Positions 1 through 7,844 of a stretch of DNA of 64,000 bases are shown in pieces. The position numbers were made by a program, and so were the translations under genes. Positions within the stretch are counted from its first letter, which is position 1; the number at the start of each line of letters is the position of its first letter. The notes under the pieces were generated by a model. That model ran no database searches, was not told the origin of the DNA, and saw nothing but the letters and a program-made list of their open reading frames with translations. This DNA is from SMYC01 sp965197495 (GTDB lineage Bacteria > Acidobacteriota > Vicinamibacteria > Marinacidobacterales > SMYC01): positions 2,914,001 to 2,978,000 of the forward strand of contig OZ240210.1 in assembly GCA_965197495.1 (NCBI GenBank). The letters are read 5' to 3'.

Positions 1-254
1 GCCACGCCGTTCTCGCAAGAGCTGAGTGTCATGCCCAGGTAGCGGCTGATCGGAGCCGCCTCGAAGAGTTGTTTGAGTTTTTCGAGATGCGCGGAACGTT
101 CCGTCGTTTCACCCACCCGCTGGTGGCGGACACCTTCGGGCAGAGGAACCGGCACCGGCTTGGGTTCATTGCGGGGAGCCGAACGAGGCCGTGCAGCGGC
201 TTTCTTGCTAGCAGGCCCCGAAAGGATGTCTCTCTTCCTTGGTCCTTCTTTCAT
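1..254 (-). CDS. Partial hotdog-fold thioesterase-like protein, runs off the left edge
   Basis: An open frame starts with ATG at 254 and stays open to base 1 (about 84 codons). The first 50 or so residues are charged and proline-rich. The following part reads as a helix (SAHLEKLKQLFEAAP) and then ISRYLGMTLSSCENGVA, which resembles the start of PaaI/YbgC-type acyl-CoA thioesterases (small hotdog proteins that hydrolyse acyl-CoA thioesters). The ATG overlaps the stop of the integrase remnant (ATGA), which is probably accidental, because the integrase is broken. The true start could lie further in, because the N-terminal extension is unusual for the family. The catalytic part lies outside the window, so the assignment rests on the N-terminal pattern only. 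Confidence 0.45.
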   Translation of the reverse strand, partial: MKEGPRKRDILSGPASKKAAARPRSAPRNEPKPVPVPLPEGVRHQRVGETTERSAHLEKLKQLFEAAPISRYLGMTLSSCENGV

Positions 255-395
255 ATCGAGACACGCTCCACGATGTTGCGAGTGACGTGCTGTCTACGCC
301 GATCATAGAACTGTGTGGCCCGAGGGGTTGGAGTGTCCGGCTAGATACTGCACGTCCTCCAGGGGCACGTTCTGGCTGAGTATATCCGTGATCTC
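251..395 (-). pseudogene. Tyrosine recombinase (phage-type integrase), C-terminal remnant
   Basis: Reading the minus strand towards 251 gives ITDILSQNVPLEDVQYLAGHSNP and then, after skipping one T at about base 322, RATQFYDRRRQHVTRNIVERVSI and a stop. LAGH is the conserved histidine box and FYDRR carries the nucleophilic tyrosine of XerC/phage-type integrases, which cut and rejoin DNA at attachment sites. One inserted base therefore separates the catalytic Tyr from the rest. No integrase sequence can be followed upstream of about 395, so the N-terminal 250 residues or more are missing. This is a relic of an integrated element, lying next to an IS5 insertion. Confidence 0.7.
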
Positions 396-540
396 CATCA
401 CGCGGATGAATAAATAGAAGGCACAGGTCATCTGCATGGTGACGACCCGCCCGCCCAAGACGATTGTAAAGCCCACAGCCCTTGGCCCGGTCGCAAACAC
501 AGACACGAAGTTGCTGATTTATGGCCTATTTCAAAAAAGG

Positions 541-1650
541 CCGAGTTTTGGCGGCGTTGTTGCACCGCTCTGGCTGAGAGCGAAATCCGCCTATGGTGGT
601 GGCCGAGGTATGTTCGAGCATGAAGTATCCCAAGCGCTGCCAGTACAAGCACGCGAAGCAGAAGAAGTACCACGTTCGCAACTGGGCGGAATACAACGAA
701 GGGCTGCGCCGCCGGGGCGATTTGACAGTCTGGTTTGACGAGGAGGCAATCGCGAACTGGAAGGCCGACAAGACCGGTGAGCCTGGCGGTCAACGGGTCT
801 ATTCAGACATGGCGATTGAAACGGGCCTGGTTGTCCGGATGGTGTACAAGCTCGCCTACCGACAAACCGAAGGCTTCTTGCACTCGATCGCCTCGCTTCT
901 CGGGCTCGGTATCGAGATCCCGGACTACTCGACGTTGTGTCGGCGCTCGAGGTTGCTCCGCAAGAAGCTGCGGATTCTGAAAGCCGCGAGCACTCAACCC
1001 ATCCACCTGATGATCGATAGCACGGGCTTGAGGATTCATGTTGGAAACGCTCGCAAACCGCCAAAGCAGCGCGCATGGCGCAAGTTGCACATCGCCGTTG
1101 ATCGCGAGACCGGCAACATTGTTGCGTCCGAACTGACGGCGTCACGAGCTCGCGACGCAACCCGAGTCCCCGCTTTGCTAACACAGATTCAAGCACCTCT
1201 AGTGTCGGTGGCGGCGGACAGTGCATACGACAAGGAAGCGGTCTACGAAGCCATCGAAGCGCACAGTCCTGGACGAAAGACGCGCGTGGTGATTCCGCCG
1301 CAACGAAACGCGACGCTCAGTCAGAATTCGAACACCGCCATGCAGGAGCGCGATCGCCATATTCGCGCAATCGAAAGACACGGCCGACGTGAATGGTACA
1401 AGCTCTCAGGCTACACCAAGCGAAGCATGGTGGAGAACGCGGTCTATCGTTACAAGGCGATCATCGGGCCGGAGATGCGGGCTCGAACGTTGGCGAGGCA
1501 ACGAGTTGAACACCGAATTGGGTGCGAGATACTCAACAAGATGGCTGCGCTCGGGATGCCCGATACGTACTGCGCCGGGTGACTCTGCAACCGGCACAGG
1601 GAGGTCAGCGATTTGCTCCGGGCCGTGCAACAACGCCGCAAAAAATCGCG
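541..1650 (+). mobile_element. Complete IS5-family insertion sequence
   Basis: A perfect 15-bp inverted repeat (GCGGCGTTGTTGCAC) occurs at 551-565 and, inverted, at 1625-1639. The outer few bases (TTTT/AAAA) extend the similarity, so the element ends near 543 and 1647. It encloses one transposase gene. No target duplication was recognised. It sits just outside the integrase remnant, between that and the MFS gene. Confidence 0.8.
620..1582 (+). CDS. IS5-family DDE transposase
   Basis: DDE transposase of the IS5 superfamily (DUF4096/DDE_Tnp_1 type), which catalyses cut-and-paste movement of the surrounding element. The typical N-terminus (KYPKRCQYKHAKQKKYHVRNWAEYNEGLRRRG...WFDEEAI) is followed by a first catalytic Asp in LMIDSTGLRI, a second in VAADSAYD, and a C-terminal RRxWYxxSGYxxRSMVENxxYRYK block carrying the acidic residue. 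The open frame begins at 593, but the family starts at MKYPK, so the ATG at 620 is preferred. Length (about 320 residues) is normal and the frame is intact, so the copy may be active. Confidence 0.85.
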   Translation: MKYPKRCQYKHAKQKKYHVRNWAEYNEGLRRRGDLTVWFDEEAIANWKADKTGEPGGQRVYSDMAIETGLVVRMVYKLAYRQTEGFLHSIASLLGLGIEIPDYSTLCRRSRLLRKKLRILKAASTQPIHLMIDSTGLRIHVGNARKPPKQRAWRKLHIAVDRETGNIVASELTASRARDATRVPALLTQIQAPLVSVAADSAYDKEAVYEAIEAHSPGRKTRVVIPPQRNATLSQNSNTAMQERDRHIRAIERHGRREWYKLSGYTKRSMVENAVYRYKAIIGPEMRARTLARQRVEHRIGCEILNKMAALGMPDTYCAG

Positions 1651-1710
1651 AAGGGATGACGTTTCATGTCCTATTGGACGGGTAAGAGCGGGAAAACGTT
1701 TCCTGTTTTT

Positions 1711-2985
1711 CTAGCGCTTGCGGCGAAAGATCGTTTTCGCGATGAAACCTCCCCAGAGAAGTCCCGGCACCAAGATCAATAGGCTCATCAGGCGCAAGAG
1801 GCCGGGGATGGCAGTCGTCGCTTGATCGAGCGCCCACCCGGAGAGCCCAGCGCTCGTCGCCATCGCGAGGGTCAGAAAGGCATATTCCGTGGAGAACACC
1901 CGTCCGCGGATCTGTTCGGGCAGCTTTTGGAGTAAGAGCTGAGTCGAGAAGACCCAGAGGGTGCCGCCACCCGTCGCCCGGATGAGCGTGCCGATGAGCA
2001 CCGCGCCGAAGCTCGCGAGCGTCGAGATGATGACGAGGCCTACGCCTATCGCGACGTACGAGATGAAAATCGCGATTTGGAGTGGTCTCTCGCGATCGCC
2101 CGTGAAATAGCGCGCGGCGATCGGGCCGACGCCGGAGCCCACCCCGATCACGGCGTAGAGGATACCGAGGCTCATGCCGCCGCCTTCGCCAATGACGAAG
2201 AAATCCCGCGCGAGTGTCACCTGAATGACCTCGCAAGCGCCCACAACGAAGAGCGTGAGGCTCGCTTTGTGAAGCGCCACCGCGAGCGTTTCGAGGTTCC
2301 GCACCAAATAGCGCAGCCCCTCGACAAAGTCGCGGAGAGCGGCGCGCAGGCTCTTGTCGTGAGTGTCTCGGCGCTCCGGCTCGTAGCGGATACGCGTGAT
2401 GAAATAGGCGGAGAGAAGAAACGTGGCTGAGTCGATGATGAAAGCCGGATAGACGCCCCATCCGCCGGCCACGAGGCCGCCCGCGGCCGCGCCCATTGCG
2501 AGCATGACCGACCACGTCGTCCCGGTGATGGCATTCGCGGTGCCGAGCTCTCGAGAGGACACTAGATCCGGCAAGATGGCGTTGCGTGTCGGGAAGAAGA
2601 CACCATGCATGGCGAGCTGGATGGCGGTAAGCGAGTACAAAAACCACAGAAGCTCCGAAGAGCGTACGAGGAGAAAGCCGAGAACGACGACGGCCCGCAC
2701 GACGTCCGTGAGAATGAGCAGCTTCTTGCGGTTGTAGCGGTCGGCCGCGACGCCGGCGAGCGGGCTAATGAGAAACGGCGCCAGCATACGTACGACGAAG
2801 AGGCCGCCGACGGCCAAGCCCGAGCCGGTGAGCGAAGCGACGAGTGAAGCGGAGGCGATCAGGTTGAACCAGTCGCCGAAAAGGCTGACGATCTGGCCAT
2901 ACCAGAGGTACTTGAAGTTGCGGTTTCCGCGGACGAGCGCGAAATAGCCGCTGCTATCTTGGCGCTCGGGTCTTCTCGGGTCCAA
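1711..2985 (-). CDS. MFS transporter, EntS-like (MFS_3)
   Basis: 424-residue integral inner-membrane protein with about twelve hydrophobic segments. The N-terminal part NFKYLWYGQIVSLFGDWFNLIASASLVASLTGSGLAVGG and the loop between helices 2 and 3, AGVAADRYNRKKLLILTD (GxxxDRxxRK, the MFS signature), match the MFS_3/enterobactin-exporter-like branch of proton-driven efflux permeases. The central loop (RYEPERRDTHDKSLRAALRDF) separates the two six-helix halves. Substrate cannot be read from sequence. It stands alone: the next minus-strand gene upstream ends at 3116, 130 bases away. Confidence 0.85.
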   Translation of the reverse strand: MDPRRPERQDSSGYFALVRGNRNFKYLWYGQIVSLFGDWFNLIASASLVASLTGSGLAVGGLFVVRMLAPFLISPLAGVAADRYNRKKLLILTDVVRAVVVLGFLLVRSSELLWFLYSLTAIQLAMHGVFFPTRNAILPDLVSSRELGTANAITGTTWSVMLAMGAAAGGLVAGGWGVYPAFIIDSATFLLSAYFITRIRYEPERRDTHDKSLRAALRDFVEGLRYLVRNLETLAVALHKASLTLFVVGACEVIQVTLARDFFVIGEGGGMSLGILYAVIGVGSGVGPIAARYFTGDRERPLQIAIFISYVAIGVGLVIISTLASFGAVLIGTLIRATGGGTLWVFSTQLLLQKLPEQIRGRVFSTEYAFLTLAMATSAGLSGWALDQATTAIPGLLRLMSLLILVPGLLWGGFIAKTIFRRKR

Positions 2986-3115
2986 GCGCGCAATCTTAGC
3001 AGCTATTGGCCACTAGTCCGCGCGGCCATATCGGCGACCAAGACCATGCGGCCTCCGGATAAGCTATCGGTTGTCCCCAAAACGTCAGGATAGCCGGTAG
3101 AAGCCTACACCGAAT

Positions 3116-4615
3116 TCATCGCTCCTGCGGTTCGAGCTTCTCGCGGGCGATACGGTTCTGTGGGTCGAGCTCGATGACTCTCTGGTAGACGCTCACCGCA
3201 TTGTCGGAGCGGCTCGCTTCCTCGTGAAGCGCGGCCAGGCCGAGATGGGCTTCCAAGTCCTTGTCGTCGATCGCGATAGCGTGCTCGAAATGCGCTTGGG
3301 CGGATTCCCAACAGCCAGGATTCTGCGCGAGCCACTGAGCCAGAAGCCGGTGATAGCTGCCGTTTGTAGCCTCTAGCTGCACCGCTAGGGTTAATGCCGC
3401 GATGGCGTCGAAGTAGTCTCCGCCGTTGCGGAGCCGTTTGGCTTCAAGGAACACGAGCTCCGCTTCCTCGGCATCGGTGCAAGATAGGATGGCGACCGGT
3501 TGGGCGCGGGGATCCAACGTGAGAGCTTCGATCGTCTCGCTGCCCGTGAACCCGGCAGCCTGACCCTCGAGCCGACTATCGTAGACTCGGCGCGATTCGG
3601 GCACGCTGAGCGCTTCATAGGCCTCGCGCACCTTCAGCCGCACCTTCGAAAGGCGCTCTTCCACGTTGCCCAGATTAGCGCTGAAATGTGCTTTGGGCTC
3701 GAGCGATGCCATGACTTCATCATAGGCCTCTCGCACTCTCTTGCCCGACGCACCGAAATCGATGCCGAGACGATCGTAGAAATCACCGAGCTCGAGCGCG
3801 GAGTGGCGCGCTGCGAGCGAATCGCGGAAGCGGCGCTCTTCTTCGGTCATGTCACGCGTTTCGTCGGCGTCGCTCGACGGGCGGGTTTTCCGTTTCTCTC
3901 CTGGCTCTTCGATATCCAAAACGCCAGCGAGCACGAGCGCGTAGATCCGCCGAAGCGACTCTTCTTCGCCGAGCGGTGATGTGGACACGACATCGCCAAT
4001 CGAAGCGCACTCTTTCACACGCGACAAGATGAAGCCATCCTCTTGAGTAACGGGTATGCTCAACCGTTCTCCCTCGGCGAGCTTCAAGCCGTTGTTCCAG
4101 GACCCGACGCCGGCACGAATCGCCACCATGTTGGTGACGCGGCATGCACCTTCATAGATCACTTCCGCCGTGTGAAGCTCGAGCATGAGCTCCTCCGGTA
4201 CGGGGTCGTCTACGGCTTCGAATCGGTAGTCGCCTTCGTCCCAAGTGAATACCGAATAAATAATGTCCTTGATTTGGATGGCGACGTAGCGCTGCATCTC
4301 CATAGGACTCACCCAGCCCATTTCGACGATCGTCTTGCCGAAGCGTTCGTCCGAGCGCTGCATGACACGAAACGACAGGTCGAGGACGGAGCGGTCGATC
4401 TTGCCGGCCTGAACGAGGCGCTCGCCGAGCTTTTCCTTTTCCACGTTGGTGCCGGCGAAGACGATGTGGCCGTCTTTGAAAACGAGATGTTTCGTGGCGT
4501 CGCGGTTCCACAAATGAAGGTTGCCTGTCGCTTTCGCGCGCCAAAGATCGCGCACGATGCGGGGAAGTGATGCGGTCTCTAGACGTCCTTGATTCGAGAG
4601 GTGCCCGGTTTCCAT
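3116..4615 (-). CDS. DUF4388 (PatA-like) / degenerate J-domain / TPR regulatory protein
   Basis: 499 residues in three parts. Residues 8-105 form a DUF4388/PatA N-terminal domain (LETASLPRIVRDLWRAKATGNLHL...KHLVFKDGHIVFAGTN), common in delta-proteobacterial and acidobacterial signalling proteins. Residues 276-350 resemble a DnaJ J-domain (DFYDRLGIDFGAS...AYEALSVPESRRVYDSRL), but the HPD triad needed to stimulate DnaK is absent; EPKAH occupies its place. Residues 380-495 carry two to three TPR units. The protein is soluble and probably an adaptor or scaffold. It is transcribed in the same direction as the acyltransferase upstream (gap 35 bases), so the two may be co-transcribed. Its precise role is unknown. 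Confidence 0.75.
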   Translation of the reverse strand: METGHLSNQGRLETASLPRIVRDLWRAKATGNLHLWNRDATKHLVFKDGHIVFAGTNVEKEKLGERLVQAGKIDRSVLDLSFRVMQRSDERFGKTIVEMGWVSPMEMQRYVAIQIKDIIYSVFTWDEGDYRFEAVDDPVPEELMLELHTAEVIYEGACRVTNMVAIRAGVGSWNNGLKLAEGERLSIPVTQEDGFILSRVKECASIGDVVSTSPLGEEESLRRIYALVLAGVLDIEEPGEKRKTRPSSDADETRDMTEEERRFRDSLAARHSALELGDFYDRLGIDFGASGKRVREAYDEVMASLEPKAHFSANLGNVEERLSKVRLKVREAYEALSVPESRRVYDSRLEGQAAGFTGSETIEALTLDPRAQPVAILSCTDAEEAELVFLEAKRLRNGGDYFDAIAALTLAVQLEATNGSYHRLLAQWLAQNPGCWESAQAHFEHAIAIDDKDLEAHLGLAALHEEASRSDNAVSVYQRVIELDPQNRIAREKLEPQER

Positions 4616-4650
4616 AGCAGGGCAGTTCCTTGCAAGGAGAGCGCCAAACT

Positions 4651-6186
4651 CTAACTATCCGTAAATGAGTCAGTTGTGCTTCCAGGGGGTCGCGCGATCG
4701 TAGGGGAAACCCTACGCGCGTCACCTCGTTCAGCGTCGACCACGCGGCCGTCCGGCTCGAGTCGGCCGGGGAGATCGAGCCCTTTGGAGAGCTTCGCAAA
4801 CCCGTCATAGAGCTCGGCACGTTCGTGTCGCAATTGCTCGAGTGCCGCTTTGCGGCGATACCGCGTGAGACGCACGCGAATCGAGCGCACCGTGTGCTTT
4901 GCGAGGCGCTGATAGTTGAGCACGACATAGGCGCCCGCCGCGCTCAAGAAAAAAGCAGTGACTCCTGTCCAAAGTGGTGAGCCCGGTATCGCCGGATAGA
5001 TGGGCTCGAGGAGTCGATTGCCGAGGGCCACGAGCAAGGCGACCACGAGCCATGTGACGGGAAAAGCAATGGCTCCGGCGACGAGCTTGAGCGACGCTTC
5101 GTCCTTTTGTTTGCGCGCGGCCGTTTTCGACACGATCCACACTGCGAGCGCGGCGGGCACGTTCACGATATAGCCGAGGATCAGGATTGGGGGGAGCAGC
5201 AGATAGACGAGCATGACTTGCAGCACGAGGATGGCGCCGAGCCAGGGCGAAGCGAGTCGCGGTGAGCTGTCGAGTTCGTGATCGTGGAGCCCGAGCTCCC
5301 GCATGTCCTCGTCATATTCTCGAACGCGGGCAAAGAGGTGCTCGACTTCCTCGGGGTGTGTGCCTATGCGCGTGTTGTAGCCCGTCCACATTCGTGAGAA
5401 CGCGAGGACGCGCTCCTTCATGTCGGGACGCGGGGGCGAAGCGCTGGCGCGATGGGCTCGCTCAGCGCGTAGCAGCTTCCGCCCTCGGTGCATTGCGTGG
5501 TGATGCTGCCAACTCTCGGTGGCGTGGACGACCTGATGGAGCACCCGTTCGAGCTCTCTGGTCAGCTTTCGATACAGCTCGCGTTTTGCTTCGCTCGACG
5601 CTTCTGGGGAGAGGGTCTTGTCGAGCTCGAGCGGCGGGTGGATGGCGACGAGCACGCTCGAGCCCAGAAGACGTTTCTGGTCGTAGTGCAGACCGATAGG
5701 GATGATGACGGGAGGCGGGGCATTCTCGGGCGTGAGCTCGCGAGCACGGTAATAGAGCCTCGCGGCGCCCGTTTTGAGCTCCTTCGGGAAAGGCTCGTCA
5801 TGGCTGTCTCCTTCCGGGAAGAGAGCGGAGAACTTACCCTCCGCGATCGCCCCGGCGAGCGCGTCGAGACTCTTCCGGTTGGCCGCGCGCCGCGTCTCTT
5901 CGTCTCCACCGATAAAATCCCGACGCCGATAGACGGGCACCATCCTGAGTGCCCGCATGAGCTGGCCGAGGACCGGCCACGCGAAAAGCCCGTGACGGGC
6001 GCCGAGAACGATCGGCCGCGGAAAATGAACAAGGACGAGCCCGCCATCGATGATCGCATTGGGATGCCACGAGACGACGAGCCCGCCACCGTCTTCGGGA
6101 ATGTTCTCGAGGCCGGTGACCTCGATGCGATGAAAGAAGATGCGGAGCAACCAACGCACGAAGGAGACCGCGACACGATAGAGCAT
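4651..6186 (-). CDS. PlsC-type 1-acyltransferase with C-terminal membrane domain
   Basis: 511 residues. The N-terminal 230 residues are a glycerolipid acyltransferase domain: SWHPNAIIDGG (His41, Asp47) and LFPEGDSHDEP (residues 122-132) are the catalytic and substrate-binding blocks of PlsC-like enzymes. The His-Asp spacing is HX5D rather than the usual HX4D, a variant known from yeast SCT1/GPT2-type glycerol-3-phosphate acyltransferases (PHANQFVD). Residues 320-440 contain several membrane-spanning segments followed by a basic, coiled C-terminus. It probably acylates glycerol-3-phosphate or a lysophospholipid at the inner membrane. It is divergent from the S1 gene, with 102 bases between the starts. 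Confidence 0.8.
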   Translation of the reverse strand: MLYRVAVSFVRWLLRIFFHRIEVTGLENIPEDGGGLVVSWHPNAIIDGGLVLVHFPRPIVLGARHGLFAWPVLGQLMRALRMVPVYRRRDFIGGDEETRRAANRKSLDALAGAIAEGKFSALFPEGDSHDEPFPKELKTGAARLYYRARELTPENAPPPVIIPIGLHYDQKRLLGSSVLVAIHPPLELDKTLSPEASSEAKRELYRKLTRELERVLHQVVHATESWQHHHAMHRGRKLLRAERAHRASASPPRPDMKERVLAFSRMWTGYNTRIGTHPEEVEHLFARVREYDEDMRELGLHDHELDSSPRLASPWLGAILVLQVMLVYLLLPPILILGYIVNVPAALAVWIVSKTAARKQKDEASLKLVAGAIAFPVTWLVVALLVALGNRLLEPIYPAIPGSPLWTGVTAFFLSAAGAYVVLNYQRLAKHTVRSIRVRLTRYRRKAALEQLRHERAELYDGFAKLSKGLDLPGRLEPDGRVVDAERGDARRVSPTIARPPGSTTDSFTDS

Positions 6187-6288
6187 GGTGAAATCGTAAT
6201 GAGAGATGGCACCGATGTCGACCAGCCCGGAGGGTGGAAACGACGCTCTCTTGGACTATGATGCTCCCTCATCCGAAAGGAGACTACG

Positions 6289-7806
6289 ATGTCCGGTCCG
6301 AGCGAGCCCGATGACCCCGAGGAAAACGACGAGAACGCCCCGACGGAAGAAGAGGAAGAAGACTTTGCCGCCATGCTCGAGGCGTCTCTACAGCCGTCAT
6401 CTTTGCAAGAAGGTGATGCGGTCGAAGGGACGATTGTTGCCCTCGGCTCCGACGTGGCTTTCGTGGACGTGGGCAGCAAAGGCGAGGCGACCATCGATCT
6501 CGTAGAGCTCACCGAGCCTGGTGAGCCCGGTGAGCCTGGACAACGAGACTCGGTGAAAGTTGGAGATATTGTCAAAGCTGTCGTTGTTTCCACTTCCGGC
6601 GGTATCAAGCTTTCGCACAAGCTCGCACGGCAAGCCGCGACGCGCGAAGCTCTACAAGACGCGTATCACTCGGGGCTCCCCGTCGAAGGGCGCGTCGAGA
6701 AGGCCATCAAAGGCGGTTTCGAAGTTCGTTTCTCCAGCCAGCGTGCGTTCTGCCCCATCTCTCAAATCGATACGCGCTATACCGAAGATCCGTCGATTCA
6801 CGAGGGCAAGGTCTACACTTTCCGTATCGTCGAGATAAAGAGTGACGGCAAAGACGTTGTCGTATCGCGGCGATCGCTCCTCGAAGAAGAGGAGCGGGAG
6901 CGCGCCGAGGAGGTCCGCAAGCTCATCGTTCCCGACGCCGTTCTTCCGGGCCAGGTCGTATCGGTGCGCGAATACGGCGCCTTCGTCGACCTCGGTGGAG
7001 GCGTCCAAGGATTGCTTCATGTCTCGGAGATGAGCTGGTCGCGTGTGACCGATCCCTCGACCGTCGTCCAACCGGGCGACGAGATCACGGTGCAAGTCCT
7101 GCGCGTCGACGAGGAGCAAGGGAGGATTTCGCTCGGCTTGAAGCGGCTTCAAGCCGATCCGTGGCTGACGGTGTCGACGACCTATCGCGTCGGTCAAGTG
7201 ATGAGCGGCCGCGTCGTGCGCCTCGCCGATTTCGGAGCGTTCATAGAGATAGCGACGGGTATCGAAGCTCTAGCACATGTCTCCACGTTCCCACCGACGG
7301 GCAAGGCCGATGGATGGAAAGCGAGTGTTTTGCCGGACACCGAGATCGCGGTCGAGATCCTGACGATCGACTCGGAGCGCAAGCGCATGGGGGTGGCCGT
7401 CGTCGATGAAGGCTCTGCCCGTGCCGAGAGCGCGCACGCGCAAGCTTCGAAAAAGGTCGAGCTCGGCGCTCGGCTCGTCGGTAAGGTCGAGCGCCACGAA
7501 AATTACGGCGTCTTCGTTTTTCTCAAGCCGGGGACCACGGGTTTACTTCCGGTCGAAGAGACCGGCCTCGACCATGGCGAGGATCTTCGAAAGGCTTTTC
7601 CCGTTGGAAGTGACGTGGAGGTGATCGTGCTCGATATCGATGCCGAGCGCGGACGGATCCGCTTGAGTGCGAAAGCCGTCACCGAAGGCCGAGAAAAGAG
7701 GGAAGCGCGTGACTATGCCGAGCGTCAGGACAGCGCGCAGAGCGAAAGCTTTGGCTCTCTCGCCCAGACGCTCCGCGACGCGATGAAAGGCGGCGGCAAG
7801 AAGTAG
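6289..7806 (+). CDS. rpsA: Multi-S1-domain RNA-binding protein (ribosomal protein S1 type)
   Basis: 505 residues with an acidic 35-residue N-terminus and five S1/OB repeats at about 42-113, 126-200, 216-288, 302-377 and 391-465. Repeat 3 (GQVVSVREYGAFVDLGGGVQGLLHVSEMSW) is closest to consensus. Bacterial S1 helps mRNA onto the 30S subunit. The classical protein has six repeats, so this may be a shortened S1 or an S1-like paralogue. Start ATG 6289 follows a strong AAAGGAG site. A 9-bp triplicate in repeat 1 encodes PGEPGEPGQ. The stop codon lies within a 10-bp repeat (AAGTAGAGCC, AAGTAGAACC, AAGGAGAACA) at 7801-7830. Confidence 0.8.
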   Translation: MSGPSEPDDPEENDENAPTEEEEEDFAAMLEASLQPSSLQEGDAVEGTIVALGSDVAFVDVGSKGEATIDLVELTEPGEPGEPGQRDSVKVGDIVKAVVVSTSGGIKLSHKLARQAATREALQDAYHSGLPVEGRVEKAIKGGFEVRFSSQRAFCPISQIDTRYTEDPSIHEGKVYTFRIVEIKSDGKDVVVSRRSLLEEEERERAEEVRKLIVPDAVLPGQVVSVREYGAFVDLGGGVQGLLHVSEMSWSRVTDPSTVVQPGDEITVQVLRVDEEQGRISLGLKRLQADPWLTVSTTYRVGQVMSGRVVRLADFGAFIEIATGIEALAHVSTFPPTGKADGWKASVLPDTEIAVEILTIDSERKRMGVAVVDEGSARAESAHAQASKKVELGARLVGKVERHENYGVFVFLKPGTTGLLPVEETGLDHGEDLRKAFPVGSDVEVIVLDIDAERGRIRLSAKAVTEGREKREARDYAERQDSAQSESFGSLAQTLRDAMKGGGKK

Positions 7807-7830
7807 AGCCAAGTAGAACCAAGGAGAACA
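7801..7830. repeat. 10-bp degenerate tandem repeat over the S1 stop codon
   Basis: Three units (AAGTAGAGCC, AAGTAGAACC, AAGGAGAACA). The first contains the final Lys codon and the TAG stop of the S1 gene. Confidence 0.7.
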
Positions 7831-7844
7831 CGTCAAGCACTAGA

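Noticed and set aside
5488..6261. Plus-strand frame of 257 codons
   Set aside because: Antisense to the acyltransferase, whose motifs are clear; Arg/Glu-rich composition typical of a shadow frame.
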